A model generated the notes under the pieces. It saw only the letters and a list, made by a program, of their open reading frames with translations. It did no database searches and was not told where the DNA came from. Made by a program: the position numbers and the translations under genes. 64,000 bases of DNA from Cinclus cinclus (Eukaryota; Chordata; Aves; Passeriformes; Cinclidae): the NCBI RefSeq assembly GCF_963662255.1, contig NC_085046.1, positions 46,887,797-46,951,796 on the forward strand. Direction: 5' to 3'. This document shows positions 36,886 to 48,326 of this stretch, piece after piece (within the stretch, counting starts at the first letter, position 1; each line of letters starts with the position of its first letter).

Positions 36886-38096
36886 GCCTTGCACTGCAGG
36901 CACGATGTGCCACACACAGTGAAGGAAACAGAACTCACTAAAAGAGCACATTAGTCAGGGAAAGAGAGATACCACTTTGCCAAGGATATTATAGGATTGC
37001 TTTTAAATAAATGCCAAAACCAATGTAAATCCAAAAAATGAGAATGAAAGATGGCTAGACAACAGCCATCTATTCTGCATAGTAATTTTTTCAGGGCAAA
37101 ACTGCTGAGACACAGTTAACTAAGGAGAATTGCTTGGATCTAGTTCAGATAAATACATATGAGAGATTATTCTCTCTCTCTCCATAATCCTAGACTCTTT
37201 TCCTTGGTGATGGTGCAAGTCACATACTTCAAAATATTTATCTGATGATGTGCTTAAATTGGCTGAAAGAGCAATTTATCATAATCAGAAAGGCCCATCT
37301 CACCCAAATGACAAAGCTAAAAAACAGTAGGAAATTGTAACAGCTCCTTGTTATGAAAATGGTAATGACATAAATCAACAGTTACACAAACAGAAGGCAA
37401 AGCTTTTTCTGTGCTGTTAGTTTTCCTTTATTCTTTCTTCTTCACCATGCATCTTAAAACAGAAACTCAGCCCCTCAGAGATTCCTTAATCATTCCAAAA
37501 CCTTCTTGTTTCATATAAATATTTAATTGCTTCACATGTGTTGCCTCAATCATCTGACTCATTGTCTGCATTGTTTTCTGTTTTTGCTTCCTGGGACATA
37601 CCTTCTTTCTCAGATGCAATCTAAGCACTCATTTTAGCTGTGTCCAGCAGGTGAAACTAAGCAACTGAAGAACTGAAGAATTACTTAGCTGGTCTACCAG
37701 TGAGAATTAGCTACTTCCCTATTGAAAGATGAACTCCTGACTGGCACCTGACAGCTCGGAGGAATTGACACCTCCTCACCTGCATTCACAGTGCACTCAC
37801 TAGTCCACAGCAGTCCAAGTAAGAAAGGTGCTGTCACACCTCAGAAATGAAACCTGAACATTGATGGATCATGCCAAAAAGGTGGGTGGCATAATCCTAC
37901 TGATTTCACTGGGTGTTGGTTTAACAACTAAAAGCCCTTATGTAATGAAGAACATGTTCACAAAGGAAACATCCTCAAAGAAACAGCAGAAAAGAGTGGC
38001 TCATATAATTCTAGTGCCAAGTTTGATGCTTAAAAATATGTTGTCTTCCTCTTTCTGCCTTATTGACAATGACTACCTATTGCTGCAAATTGATTT

Positions 38097-38110
38097 TATA
38101 TATATATATA
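38097..38110. repeat. Short (TA)n tract
   Basis: About seven TA units following TGATTTTA. Minor simple repeat. Confidence 0.7.
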
Positions 38111-39789
38111 ATGCTGCAATCACTTATGCATGCATATAATTTCAGTTTTATGAGCTTGTTCAAATATCTATACAGATCTGATTTTTTGTTGTTTATATAT
38201 AGATTTTTTCCTGAATTCAGGAACTCACACTAGGGAAGCTGTCTCTTACTTTTTCTCATAAAACAAACGGACAAACGAATTAATAAATACTATATTTTAG
38301 GGAATTGGATGCATGAGGATCTTTCCAGTCTGATCTCTAAACCTTCATGATCACATGAAGCAGTGTTCATTCTTGGCTAAACTCTGCAAAGGAGGTTTAA
38401 ATTCATTAGATTTGGAGGTCTGTCACTTATTTGCAACACCTTTCTCTGTAATTTATTTTTAGGGTTAACATGAAAACAGAGAAAAATCCTCTTCTTTGCT
38501 GTTGTGTAGAAGCCTCACATCCCTTGGTCTAGAGGCTGCCCCTGCTACAGAGAGAGGGAGAGAGAGCAGGAAGCATATGACCCAGGGCCAGTGGGTAAGG
38601 AGACAATCACTTGCCTTGTAATGTTTATAGCCAACATTATTTAACTAGCTGGCCAAAGTGTTAAAGCTGCTGATTGTAGTGAGTCTCCTGAGCATTTGGG
38701 AATCACTGCCAAGGACTTCTAATTTATTCAATTTCCAGTGCTCAGTTGCCAGCCTTTGATTTCTGCTCTCTGAGAGACAGCATCAACCTTTCCTCCTCAT
38801 GTATCTGACCTTAAATGAAATTAAAGGTATTCTCCACTCAATGTGATTGTACATAGACACTGTAGACAGTTGTTTTAATTACATTATGCTTTGCTACTCT
38901 TACTTAGAAATGAGTGTTTCAGAGGATGCATTTGCTTTAAATCATGTGCTTCTTATCTGACGGCTTCTTGTATGGGTAAGAGAGTCCAAGTTCTGTGTTG
39001 CAACTAAGGTAAATTCACTGAAGACATGAAGAGAAAGACAGCAGGAAGAAACTAACAATTTTTTTAAAAAATAAACACATAGGACTTTATTCCCCAGATT
39101 TTTGTATTCATTTAGCATATTTCAATAGCTAGGATTCTGCCATTACATGTTTTTCATTAAGGTGTTTTAGTCTAGTTTGTTCTGTGTTTTGCTTATTTGA
39201 CCTCATCTTTGTCATATCATAGTCTTGACTACTTTGGCTTTCCAACATTTAACCCCCTCCTTTCTGTCTCTTGCTATGACAACTTCTGCCTGTGCAAATA
39301 AAGTCTATTCTTTCTGGGTGGAACAGAGGTCTGAACTTGGGCTCTACAACAAGGGGTCAAAATAAAAAGAATGAGAAATTGTTAATGCCAAAAGGAGCAG
39401 TTTGTCAGGGCCAAACTCTACAGCAAGCTTTTCATTGACCTTATTTCAGCAGCTTGCTTGCATCTACAGAAAGCACAGACCTCTCTATTCACCCCATACT
39501 GATGCAAAGTTTGCTCTTGGTATTAACTAGAGAAGCCAGGCAGCCCTCTCAGACACACATTAGCCTGCAGGATTATGGAAATTTAAGTCTGAGCCTTCCA
39601 CTCACCAGATACAATCCTTCTACAAACTCACAGCATCAATCTTTTCAGAAACCTCTGCCAGAACATCCTGAGGGCCCATATGTTCACAACAACCCATCTG
39701 GGGTGTTACCCAAAGGGTAGTGGCTTTGTGCTGAAAAAGCGTAGTTTAGATTAGGTACGAAGAAAAATTCTTACCATGAGAGTGACAGG

Positions 39790-39925
39790 ATGCCCAGAGA
39801 AATTGTGGATGCCCCACCCCTGGAAATGTTCGAGGCCTGGCTCAGTGGGGCTTTGAGTAGCCTGGCTTAGTGGAAAGTGTCCCTGTCCATGGTGGTAAGG
39901 CTTGAACTAGATATTCTAAGGAGGG
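39790..39925 (+). mobile_element. CR1 LINE fragment
   Basis: A short CR1 piece: CCCAGAGAAATTGTGGATGC, CCTGGAAATGTTCGAGGCC, GGGGCTTTGAGTAGCCTGG and GTGGAAAGTGTCCCTGTCCA, followed by a decayed AACTAGATATTCTAAGG. It lacks the final ATTCTGTG end and is about 135 bp long. Confidence 0.85.
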
Positions 39926-41229
39926 CCCCAATCATGCTGATTCTCTGATCTGTGGAGCACCAGACAGGAGATGAACCCTTCTCAAAATTTCCCCACAATA
40001 TCAATGTTTCACTTGGATAAGCATGCCCTCTGATGTGTGCAATGACAGCAGCAAGAACATATCTGGATGCCATCAGAGAAGCCTCTAAGTTGTATCTCTT
40101 GTATTTTGGGGCACTTTTACACTGATTGCTGCTTGGATGGGTGACTCATGTAATGCTGACCGACTGGTCTTAATCTTGACAGTTTACCTTTCTTCTGCAC
40201 AGACAAGACTTAGATATAAATAACACACATTACAATGATGCGCTTAGTTCAGTACTTTCCTGATTTGGCTCAACATGATCAAGTACTGCAAGGTGTGATT
40301 CCCCTACCCCACTGCAGCACATGATAAAATAGCAGCCACTGAACTTCCCTTCATTGGGAGACTCCTCTCTACAACCAGAATTGAAGAACCTGAGTTGTGA
40401 GAAGTTTTAGGCCCTCATTCACTAGTTTTTTCATGTGACCATTTAAAAATCATCCAGCCAACAAATGGAGAACTGGAAGAAAGACATCTCTCTGCAAATT
40501 GGTTGTAAAAAATTAATACATAGCTTCCATCCTATCTAAACATTCCTGAAAAATAAAAAAAAGTAGCTTGGTTAATACAAATTAAAGACTGCAGGTAGAA
40601 ACATAATTTGGTGATTGAGATCCAGCTTGATCATTTCAGTGTCACAAAGAGATTTCCTTCAGTTAACTCCACCAGGCAGGCAAAAACAAGGTTGTAGAAT
40701 GAAATAGCCAAATCACACTTACTGAACAGAGCTTACTGACAAAGGAGGCCGTAAATAAAATTTAATTCTGAAGGGAAAGGAAATTACTTCAACTTACTAT
40801 CAGCCTGGCAACTCCTTTCATGAAAACTTTACATGTTTAATGTGTGCACCAGGTAATTTGAGACATTTTTAGACCCAAAGGATAAATTGTTATAACTAGA
40901 TCAATGGTTATGTTTTCAGAGTACTCAGAAGAATCATCCTGAGAGGCTTCAAGGTCCTACAAAAATAATGGTGATTCCCCCACCCTCCACCCCAATCTCA
41001 AAATATTTCTGTCTGTGAATTCACTACACTAGTGTCTCAGTCACAGCCTGTACCAACCATTCATTCCACATTACTTTAGAATATTAATCTAACCATGCCC
41101 TCCTACACAAGCAAATTTAAAGTCAGTGCTGGCACAATCTAACCATTGACAAGAGACTCCAAAATTCCAGACCATTACTTCTATTACAGTCTGTGTACTC
41201 TGGAATTACAAACCCCTTCCACCTCCCCT

Positions 41230-41246
41230 CCCCCCCCCCCCCCCCC
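41230..41246. repeat. Poly-C run (17 C)
   Basis: A C homopolymer preceded by a CCTCCCCT-type tract; on the coding strand of ELMO1 it reads as poly-G. Confidence 0.9.
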
Positions 41247-41500
41247 ATCATTTTCAGTCTTCTTAGCTACTCCAGAACACAAGGACAGTTACTCTAGCCA
41301 GCAGTAAAGAGGCAACTCTAAGCTGTCTGGATATACCTAGACACAGGAACAATTAAATTGATTCATTTTCAGAAACAGGATGACAAAGCAGCTGTCAAGG
41401 ATTTAGCAGATATAAGCTCTGATACATTTTATCCCCTCATTTTACTGCAGAATTTAAAACCCATTGCAAAAAAAAAGCGTTGTGGTTTTGGCTTGCTTTA

Positions 41501-41535
41501 CTTTCTTTCTTTCTTTCCTTCCTTCTTTCCTTTTT
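41501..41535. repeat. Pyrimidine-rich (CTTT)n/(CCTT)n tract
   Basis: About 35 bp of imperfect CTTT and CCTT units on the + strand, following an open T-rich stretch. Confidence 0.85.
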
Positions 41536-42244
41536 GCTTGTGATTTTAATTTTCTAGTATGAACCAAGACATTTTTCAGTCTTCAGAAAAGAGACTTGAA
41601 ACAATGCAATGCTTTTGATATAGCTGAGCAGTCTATTTCCATGCAGGATCAGTATCAGTATCCAGTTCAGCAGTGACTCACTTTGCAGAACAAATGAGCA
41701 CACCTAGCAGATACCACGATGGTGCTGAGAGATAGGAGATGTGACAGCAGTTCCACACAAGGTTCTATAGCAGGAGTCAGAAAACCTGATGCTGTCGCAA
41801 TAAAGTGAAATTTTGTTCAGAGCCTCAGGACCCAAATAATTGCCTGCCCTCTGGTGAGGAAAAGAGGGAAGAGAACTTGAAGAGCTTGACCTTGCACTGG
41901 ATTCCAAGACACAGAAGGACAAGCAGCAAAGAAAGAAAAGACTGAAGATTGAGTGATCACAACTGTTTTACACTTCAGAGAGCTTGATTTTTCTGATTTT
42001 TATTTTCCCTTGACTAATGAATCCCAGGTGTGGGCAAAAAGATTGAAACCACACAGTTCCTGGGAATTGATGGGCTGAGACTACTCTTAATCCACAATCA
42101 TGGAAGAGGAGATAGAGGATTTTTTTACATTCTTGTAAGAAAGATGGAGTAAGAGCATCAGGGTCATGAGCACAAGACTAGTGAGCACCATGAAACAGGG
42201 TGTGAAAAGGAGGCTGAGAAAAAGAAAGGAAGGGGTCTGAGGAG

Positions 42245-42850
42245 TGTTATAAATGAGTTAATGTTCGGGGGTGGAGTTGTGGGTTGTTAATTAATGTGAT
42301 AAAATTATTAATTGCAATAAGATTATGAATTGTTAATTAATTGTTATGAAGTTATGAATTGTTAATTCATTGTAATGATGTTATGAATATTCATGAGTAA
42401 GTTATGATTGACAGCTTGGTGGCACTGCAGTGTGGGTGTTCGGTTGGCTGGGTGAAGGGAACTTTCTAGATCATTACTTCATGGGGTGAGGACAACAGTT
42501 TGAATTGTGGTTGGACAATGTGCCAGCCTATAAGAACAAAGGACTCCAAAATGATTGGTCCAGATTGCACCCCCCCTATCAAACAACCAGTGACCGAGAA
42601 AGAAGCCAGTCAAAGTGAGGACTGAAAAACGCACCAATCCGTGAGGGGCAAAGACTATAAAGACTCCCCAGGTGCTCAGCACCTGGTCCTTCGAGGGAAC
42701 TTGGTGTCCTGAGAAGCACCCTGTGCAGCACACACAGTTGTTTGCCTGTCTGGCTTGCCGAGCAGGGCCTGGGCTTATCCTAGGTTCTCACCTCTGATGT
42801 TTTTAAATAAAACAAAGTGGACTTCTCAATTTTCTCATTTGTTCATTACA
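42245..42850 (+). mobile_element. Solo LTR, 606 bp, second family
   Basis: Starts TGTTATAAATGAGTTAATG and ends TTTGTTCATTACA. Flanks are AGGAG (42240-42244) and AGGAT (42851-42855), a 5-bp duplication with one mismatch. A TATAAA box is at 42656-42661 and an AATAAA at 42806-42811, so the layout matches U3, a short R and U5. The 5' part contains an AT-rich block of imperfect repeats (42286-42400). No internal viral genes are next to it. It belongs to a family different from the three LTRs in the last intron. Confidence 0.85.
42286..42400. repeat. AT-rich imperfect tandem repeats inside an LTR
   Basis: Repeated variants of GTTAATTAATTG and GTTATGAATT units, five or so in a row, within the U3 part of the LTR at 42245-42850. 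The units are 20-35 bp apart and diverged. Confidence 0.75.
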
Positions 42851-45036
42851 AGGATTGACTCCATCTGAAGAAGCTGTACTGTGCTATTGCATGCAAGCAC
42901 CTTGTAAATCACGCTCAAAGGAAACAGACCACTTATTGCTGAACTCTGTCATATTACATCCCTGGGCTACATACATCACCTCTACAGGAAGGGTCTGTGG
43001 TGAGAGCTTGACTTGGCACTTTCCTAAAGCTCCCAGAGTACTGTTAGCTGTGCTGATTATTTTTTCCCTTAGTTACACAGATCCTGATGGAGGCCTCCAA
43101 TTCTATTTTAGCATTACTATTCATTTTCTCAATTAACCTGTAGCAGAGGCTTTGGCTGGGAGCAAAAACCATCTTGCATTTAACTGAGAAAAAGACAAAG
43201 AGCTGTCACAAAATTCCACTGAAGGGTAATATGGCTAAAGGACTGGGCAAGAAAATTATTTTTACAGGGAATGGAAACAGATAGTAGTACACAAATGAAA
43301 ATTAAAGGAAGCTAGTAGGAAGGGTGTTATAAATATGGAAAAGTGACCAGAGCAGGAACAAAGGTTCCAGTGGGGAGTATCAGCATGAGGAGGAAGGCAT
43401 CTGTGGGATGGCTTGCAAAAAAATAAATAAAAATGGGGAGTATGAAGAAGAAAAAAAAAGGCTATGACAGATGCTGTATTTCAACAGAAAATGAAAGCTA
43501 AAGGAAAAAAAGAAATGAGATTTTCTTCTTTTGAGAATATGAGAAATTGAAGTTCAGTTAAATGGAAATAGGAAAACAGAGGGTAAAATATGGGAGAAAT
43601 TATATATTTCTAAAATTATGGCTCAGAAACCAGCTGGCTGAAAGGAAATCTTCCTTAACAACTGGCCTGAGGAAACTGAGGATAAAGTTAATGGTACTAG
43701 AAAGGGCTGACAAACTTGAAATATGATTGGGTTTATATTTATCATCAAAATACATGCAAGCATTCTCCATAATTTCTTAATTTTGACAAAAGACAATGTG
43801 GCAGATGTTCACTGTCTTCTTTCAGGACTAAAATCAGATGCCACACACAAATGAAAGGGTTCCATTCAAAACAATGCTAATTTAAACACACAGGTGAAAT
43901 ACCATTTGTTTTGGGTAATACTGGGCTGAAATAGGAATGACTGATAGATAGAAACCTTTTCCTTGCATTAAATATTTGCAGAAAACTATTTGCATCAGAA
44001 ATAAGGAATAAAATTCTTTTCCTGTTTGTGCTTTGTGCCTTGATGTAGACAAAGCAAGAAATAAGTGCTTTGTGACACTGTTTCTACCCCAGTAAAATGA
44101 TGTGCAAAGTTATTATGACAGCTTTTGTAAACTTTCTTGTTAGATAATTGAAATCTTAGGTCAGACAATATTACATTATTTCCCCCAATGCCTGAAAACC
44201 TCCTTTGGCAAAATAAAACATGCAAAAATTCATTTGTGGGTGGCATTTAATCCAGGGCTTTTCACAGACAAAATGTACTGATCTTCTCAAACAAAATGTT
44301 AAGTGAGGGGAGGGGGGAAATGAGGAGATATTTATATACTTCGTCATATACTAACATAACAATTAATATGTCAAATATTATGCTTGTAAATTCTAATGAA
44401 AAATAATATGAAAGTTACCCATGGCTAAGTACATACATTTGGGTGCTGCTTCCCTTAATTACATTAAATGGCATACACTAAATGAAAATTAACTTAATAT
44501 ATCGGCAAACTGCTGGTTCTACAGAAGGAAAACAAGGACAGGATTCTAAAAGATAGCTTTCTTCCCCTAGGAAAACATAAAAATCAAAGAACTCAGGTCC
44601 TAGATAATGATGAATTTTAAAAAAAGACTCTTTTAAGTGGGTAGAAAAACAGGAAAAGTGGCAGAGTAATTTTTTTTTTAAAGTTGAACAGAAGGGCCTG
44701 GAATCATTGCTCAACTGGTGCATGTACAGTACATCTGATAAAAGGGTAAAACTGTAAATACAATACATCTTCATATCTTCCTATCTCCCTTAGTTTAGAC
44801 AAAAACAAATAAAGGTGTGACCAGCCGCATTGCTGGAAAGATCTCCAAGGTTCTTTCACCAGCTGAAACCACTGTGTTGAGGTCCCTCCTGTCTGAGGTA
44901 TGCATGGCCACATGGGATTGCATGTGGTGCAAGCCTGCCACTCTCCCTGCTTGTGTTCTCCCTCTCCTTGTCTCTAGTCAACTACAGGAACCCTCCAGCC
45001 TAATTTCTAAATGGAAGGGGAGCCAGTGCACCAGGT

Positions 45037-45732
45037 TGTTGAGGGTTAGTTCTCTCCCTTTTTCCCTCTGTGGAATTTTCCCCATTGTCATGCTAAGATA
45101 CCTGTTGACTGGGCCCTGGTGACAAGGGGGAGGGGACGGGAGGGAAGAGGTAAGCCCCGCGAGATTCAAACAGCCAGAAGAGGAAGCGGAAGGCTGGGCC
45201 TCGGCCCATTTCCCCTGCGGAGTTCGGACGAGAAGGACGATCGCCGCCGATGTCCCATCCCTGCCATCCCAGCATCGGGAAACCACTATCAGACCCTGTC
45301 CTGCTGTCTTCTCGCTGTGAACTACCACCATCCAGCACTCTGCTGAGCATTGGGACCCACACCGTGAGCGGAGAGCTCTCTCTCCATCTCTCTCTCCCCC
45401 TGGGACAGCGCTGCCATCACCCCCAGCCCTCCTGCGGCTCTGCGGGACCCGCCCGCCCCCAGCACCAGGAACTGCAGCTCAGGGAAAAGGTGCCTGCAGC
45501 CAAAAAACACTGGGACTGAGTTACTGTTCTGTTTGTGGCTAATTTCATAGCTGTTGTTGTTCTTGTTTGTCGTGTTAGATATACTAGTAAAGAACTGTTA
45601 TTCCTACCCCCATATCTTTGCCTGAGAGCTCTCTTAATTCCAAAATTATAATTGGAAGAATCACAATTTTTTTTCAGTCCAAGGGGAAGCTTCTGCTTTC
45701 CTTGGCAAATACCTGTCTTTCAAACCAAGACA
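45037..45732 (+). mobile_element. Solo LTR, 696 bp, perfect 5-bp target duplication
   Basis: Starts TGTTGAGGGTTAGTTC and ends CTTTCAAACCAAGACA. CAGGT lies immediately on both sides (45032-45036 and 45733-45737). The interior is GC- and CpG-rich at 45120-45490, then has AGTAAA (45586-45591), a variant poly(A) signal, followed by CCCCCATATCTTTGCCTGAG. The overlapping open frames here (up to 117 codons) come from the GC-rich block. The element shares its 3' end and the CCTGAGAGCTC/CCTGAAAGCCC segment with the reverse LTR near 61 kb. Confidence 0.88.
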
Positions 45733-48277
45733 CAGGTTCATGTCTTTTTAATACCAAGAGAAATGGAGTTCCTTAGTCATCTAAGTGACCAACAAATACA
45801 CCAGCTAGCACAAGGGACCAAGTAATATGGGTACGGCTTCTCTACCTTTCAACTTCATACCTCTTCTCCTTGCTAACCTTCTCCCAAACCTGACAGGCCT
45901 GGAAAATCCATGTAATGTGTCTATAAATTCCACTGGTTTTCAGCAGCAAATTCAGCCAAATTTCCCTGTGAACATTTTTCACAGAGAAGGAGATTTGCCT
46001 GTGAAAACTATTCAACAATTAAACACTATATATGCAAAAGCTCTGCAACTTTGCCAAGCTTTGCTAATACTTACGTAGTACTTACGTAATCCATACTGTT
46101 CCTTCAGCAAGTCCAAAAGTTGGCTTACCACTCACAGTAAAGTTTCTTATTTAGTTAAAAGTATCCCCTCACATTTATTCTGTTACTTATATGAACAAAG
46201 AAAAAGAAGATATAAATAGAAGCTGAAAGATTCAGCTTTTGTTTTCTGGACCTGACATAAGTGACTTTCACCATTTAATTGCTACCTTTTTATTTTCTTT
46301 CTTGTTTGTTAGTTTGTTTTGTTTTGGGCATTGCGTTTTATTGGAAAAGTGAAACTTACAGAACTTCTACCTAACAAATTCATGAAAGACTTATAATGTG
46401 GTTTTGGATTTAGTTCTTCAGACTAGAAAGCTAAATTGCATATTTAGGCCCTTCTGATGAATGCATAAGCCCTATGTTTGGTATGCTCATGCTGGACTAT
46501 TTCATTCAGTCCCATTATTGGCATGCCCTTACAATTAAGGTAAATAATTAGGCTGAGCATCTAGGAATTATGAAAAAGTAAGTTGTTCAGATGTGCCATG
46601 CCTTATGAATGAGCCTACATGGTTTTTTTTACATCATAACTTATAACAAAATTAAGCTGTAATAGTTTTTAGATAAAGCCTTGTTTTCATATTCATGTCC
46701 CTGAAGAAAAGTGAGCCAACAAACATGCCTACAGAACACCAATGTTTTAGTACATCTCATATTTGTAACTGTGTGAAGTGATAATTGCATTGTTATCAGA
46801 GATTCCAGTCTGTGACACAGTAATAGTTGCATGAAATAGCTGCATGATTCACAGAAATACAGCAAGCAATGAAGAGGTTAAATCCATTGCAACTTGTGAG
46901 ATTCTAGCTATAGATATTATTCTGTAAATCTGCTGCTCACAAATTACTGACTTGACCGATCATAGTAAGTGCTGTCAGGACTATTACAAACCAAGATCTG
47001 CTTGGAACTGCCAAACATGCATAAATGTGTATGTCCAAGAGAAAGGAAAAAAGAGTTTTTATTGCCATTTTTAAATGTTCTGAAATAACTGAATACCTTT
47101 GTTACCTTTGTTAAATTCTGATTTTTTGCAGTGTGTAGTCCAATGAGATTTCTGCCTCGGGTAGTTATATCTTTACTGTGCTGGTCATATAAATATGAAC
47201 AACACATACTTTTCTCCTGAGATGTGGCACATGACCAAGAATATAAGGAATTCAATCAGACTATTCTAAGAAGAAGAAAATGCACAGATGACTTGTTTTG
47301 CCATATCTCATTTTAAGAACTACAGTGGAATGGTTTATGACTTCAGAAACCTGTATTTTTCATTGCTGCAAAGGAACAGTCTTTACTCCCCACAGATCAA
47401 ATGGAAGCTTTTTTGGTACCTATGTGCAGTACTGGAAGATAAACTATTCCCCAGGGCAGAGAGCACAAATTTATATGACACCTAATACTAACAATTCAAA
47501 AGCATTCAGTCACCTCACTGTGATTACAAAACTAATCTGCTAGTTAGAGAAGTTGGGAATGGAACAAACTACTTAGGTTACCCAATGCTTCAGGAATATG
47601 ATAGACTTCCACAAGCATGCAAAAGGCATCCATTGTTATTTGAAATCTTAACTAAAGACATATTAGTAACCATCAAGACTGGTCCCACTGCTCCATGCCA
47701 TTCACTACATGCACAAGAAGCATCTGAAAAAAATCACACTTTTTTTCCCTCCATGAATACTATGTCAATACCACATCCTCAGGTTTTTTTTCCTTCTCTT
47801 TCTTTCACTCATATTAAATCAGAGCCAAAGGATTTTTTTTCTCACAAAGGATTAAAACAAGATTGGCTTCAAGTTTACTTCCCACTATTGATTTGAAACT
47901 ACCAATGACATACACAGAAACACATCTTCAGAAACACGTCAAACCTGCCTAGAAGGCTAAAGTGTCTTAAAATAGTGCTATTTCTAGTAACCAACTAGTG
48001 AGTTATGGTTGGATAAAGGCTTACAGTCTTCCAGTAATGAAAGATCCTTTCTCTGACAACTTGAATGCTATCACTGCACTTTTCCCCACACTGTAACGAA
48101 TTGCTGCACTTCTTTCCATATTGTCATTAATCCACATTTCTAATCAGCCAGAGATTCCTTCTTTCCTTCAACTTTATGTTTTTAAGCAGGAGATAAATTT
48201 AGAATTAAATAGATATTTGTTTTCCCTTGAAAGGTTAGATTCAGATTCTGGGCACTCCAGACTGCAGCATATTTCTA

Positions 48278-48326
48278 AACACACACACACACACATACAC
48301 ACACACACCCCCCCACACACATACAC
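48278..48326. repeat. (AC)n microsatellite with interruptions
   Basis: About 49 bp of AC dinucleotides interrupted by AT and a run of seven C, followed directly by a poly-A tract and AATTAAAG. Confidence 0.93.

Noticed and set aside
36661..36951. 96-codon minus-strand frame
   Set aside because: Antisense to a CR1 LINE tail.
39290..39370. AATAAAG followed by a TTCTTTCTGGG segment that looked like an LTR end
   Set aside because: No matching TG start or target duplication was found, and no second copy in the window supports it.
44817..45519. Overlapping frames up to 117 codons
   Set aside because: Mostly inside the GC-rich LTR at 45037-45732; sequence is low-complexity Pro/Ser/Arg of chance type.
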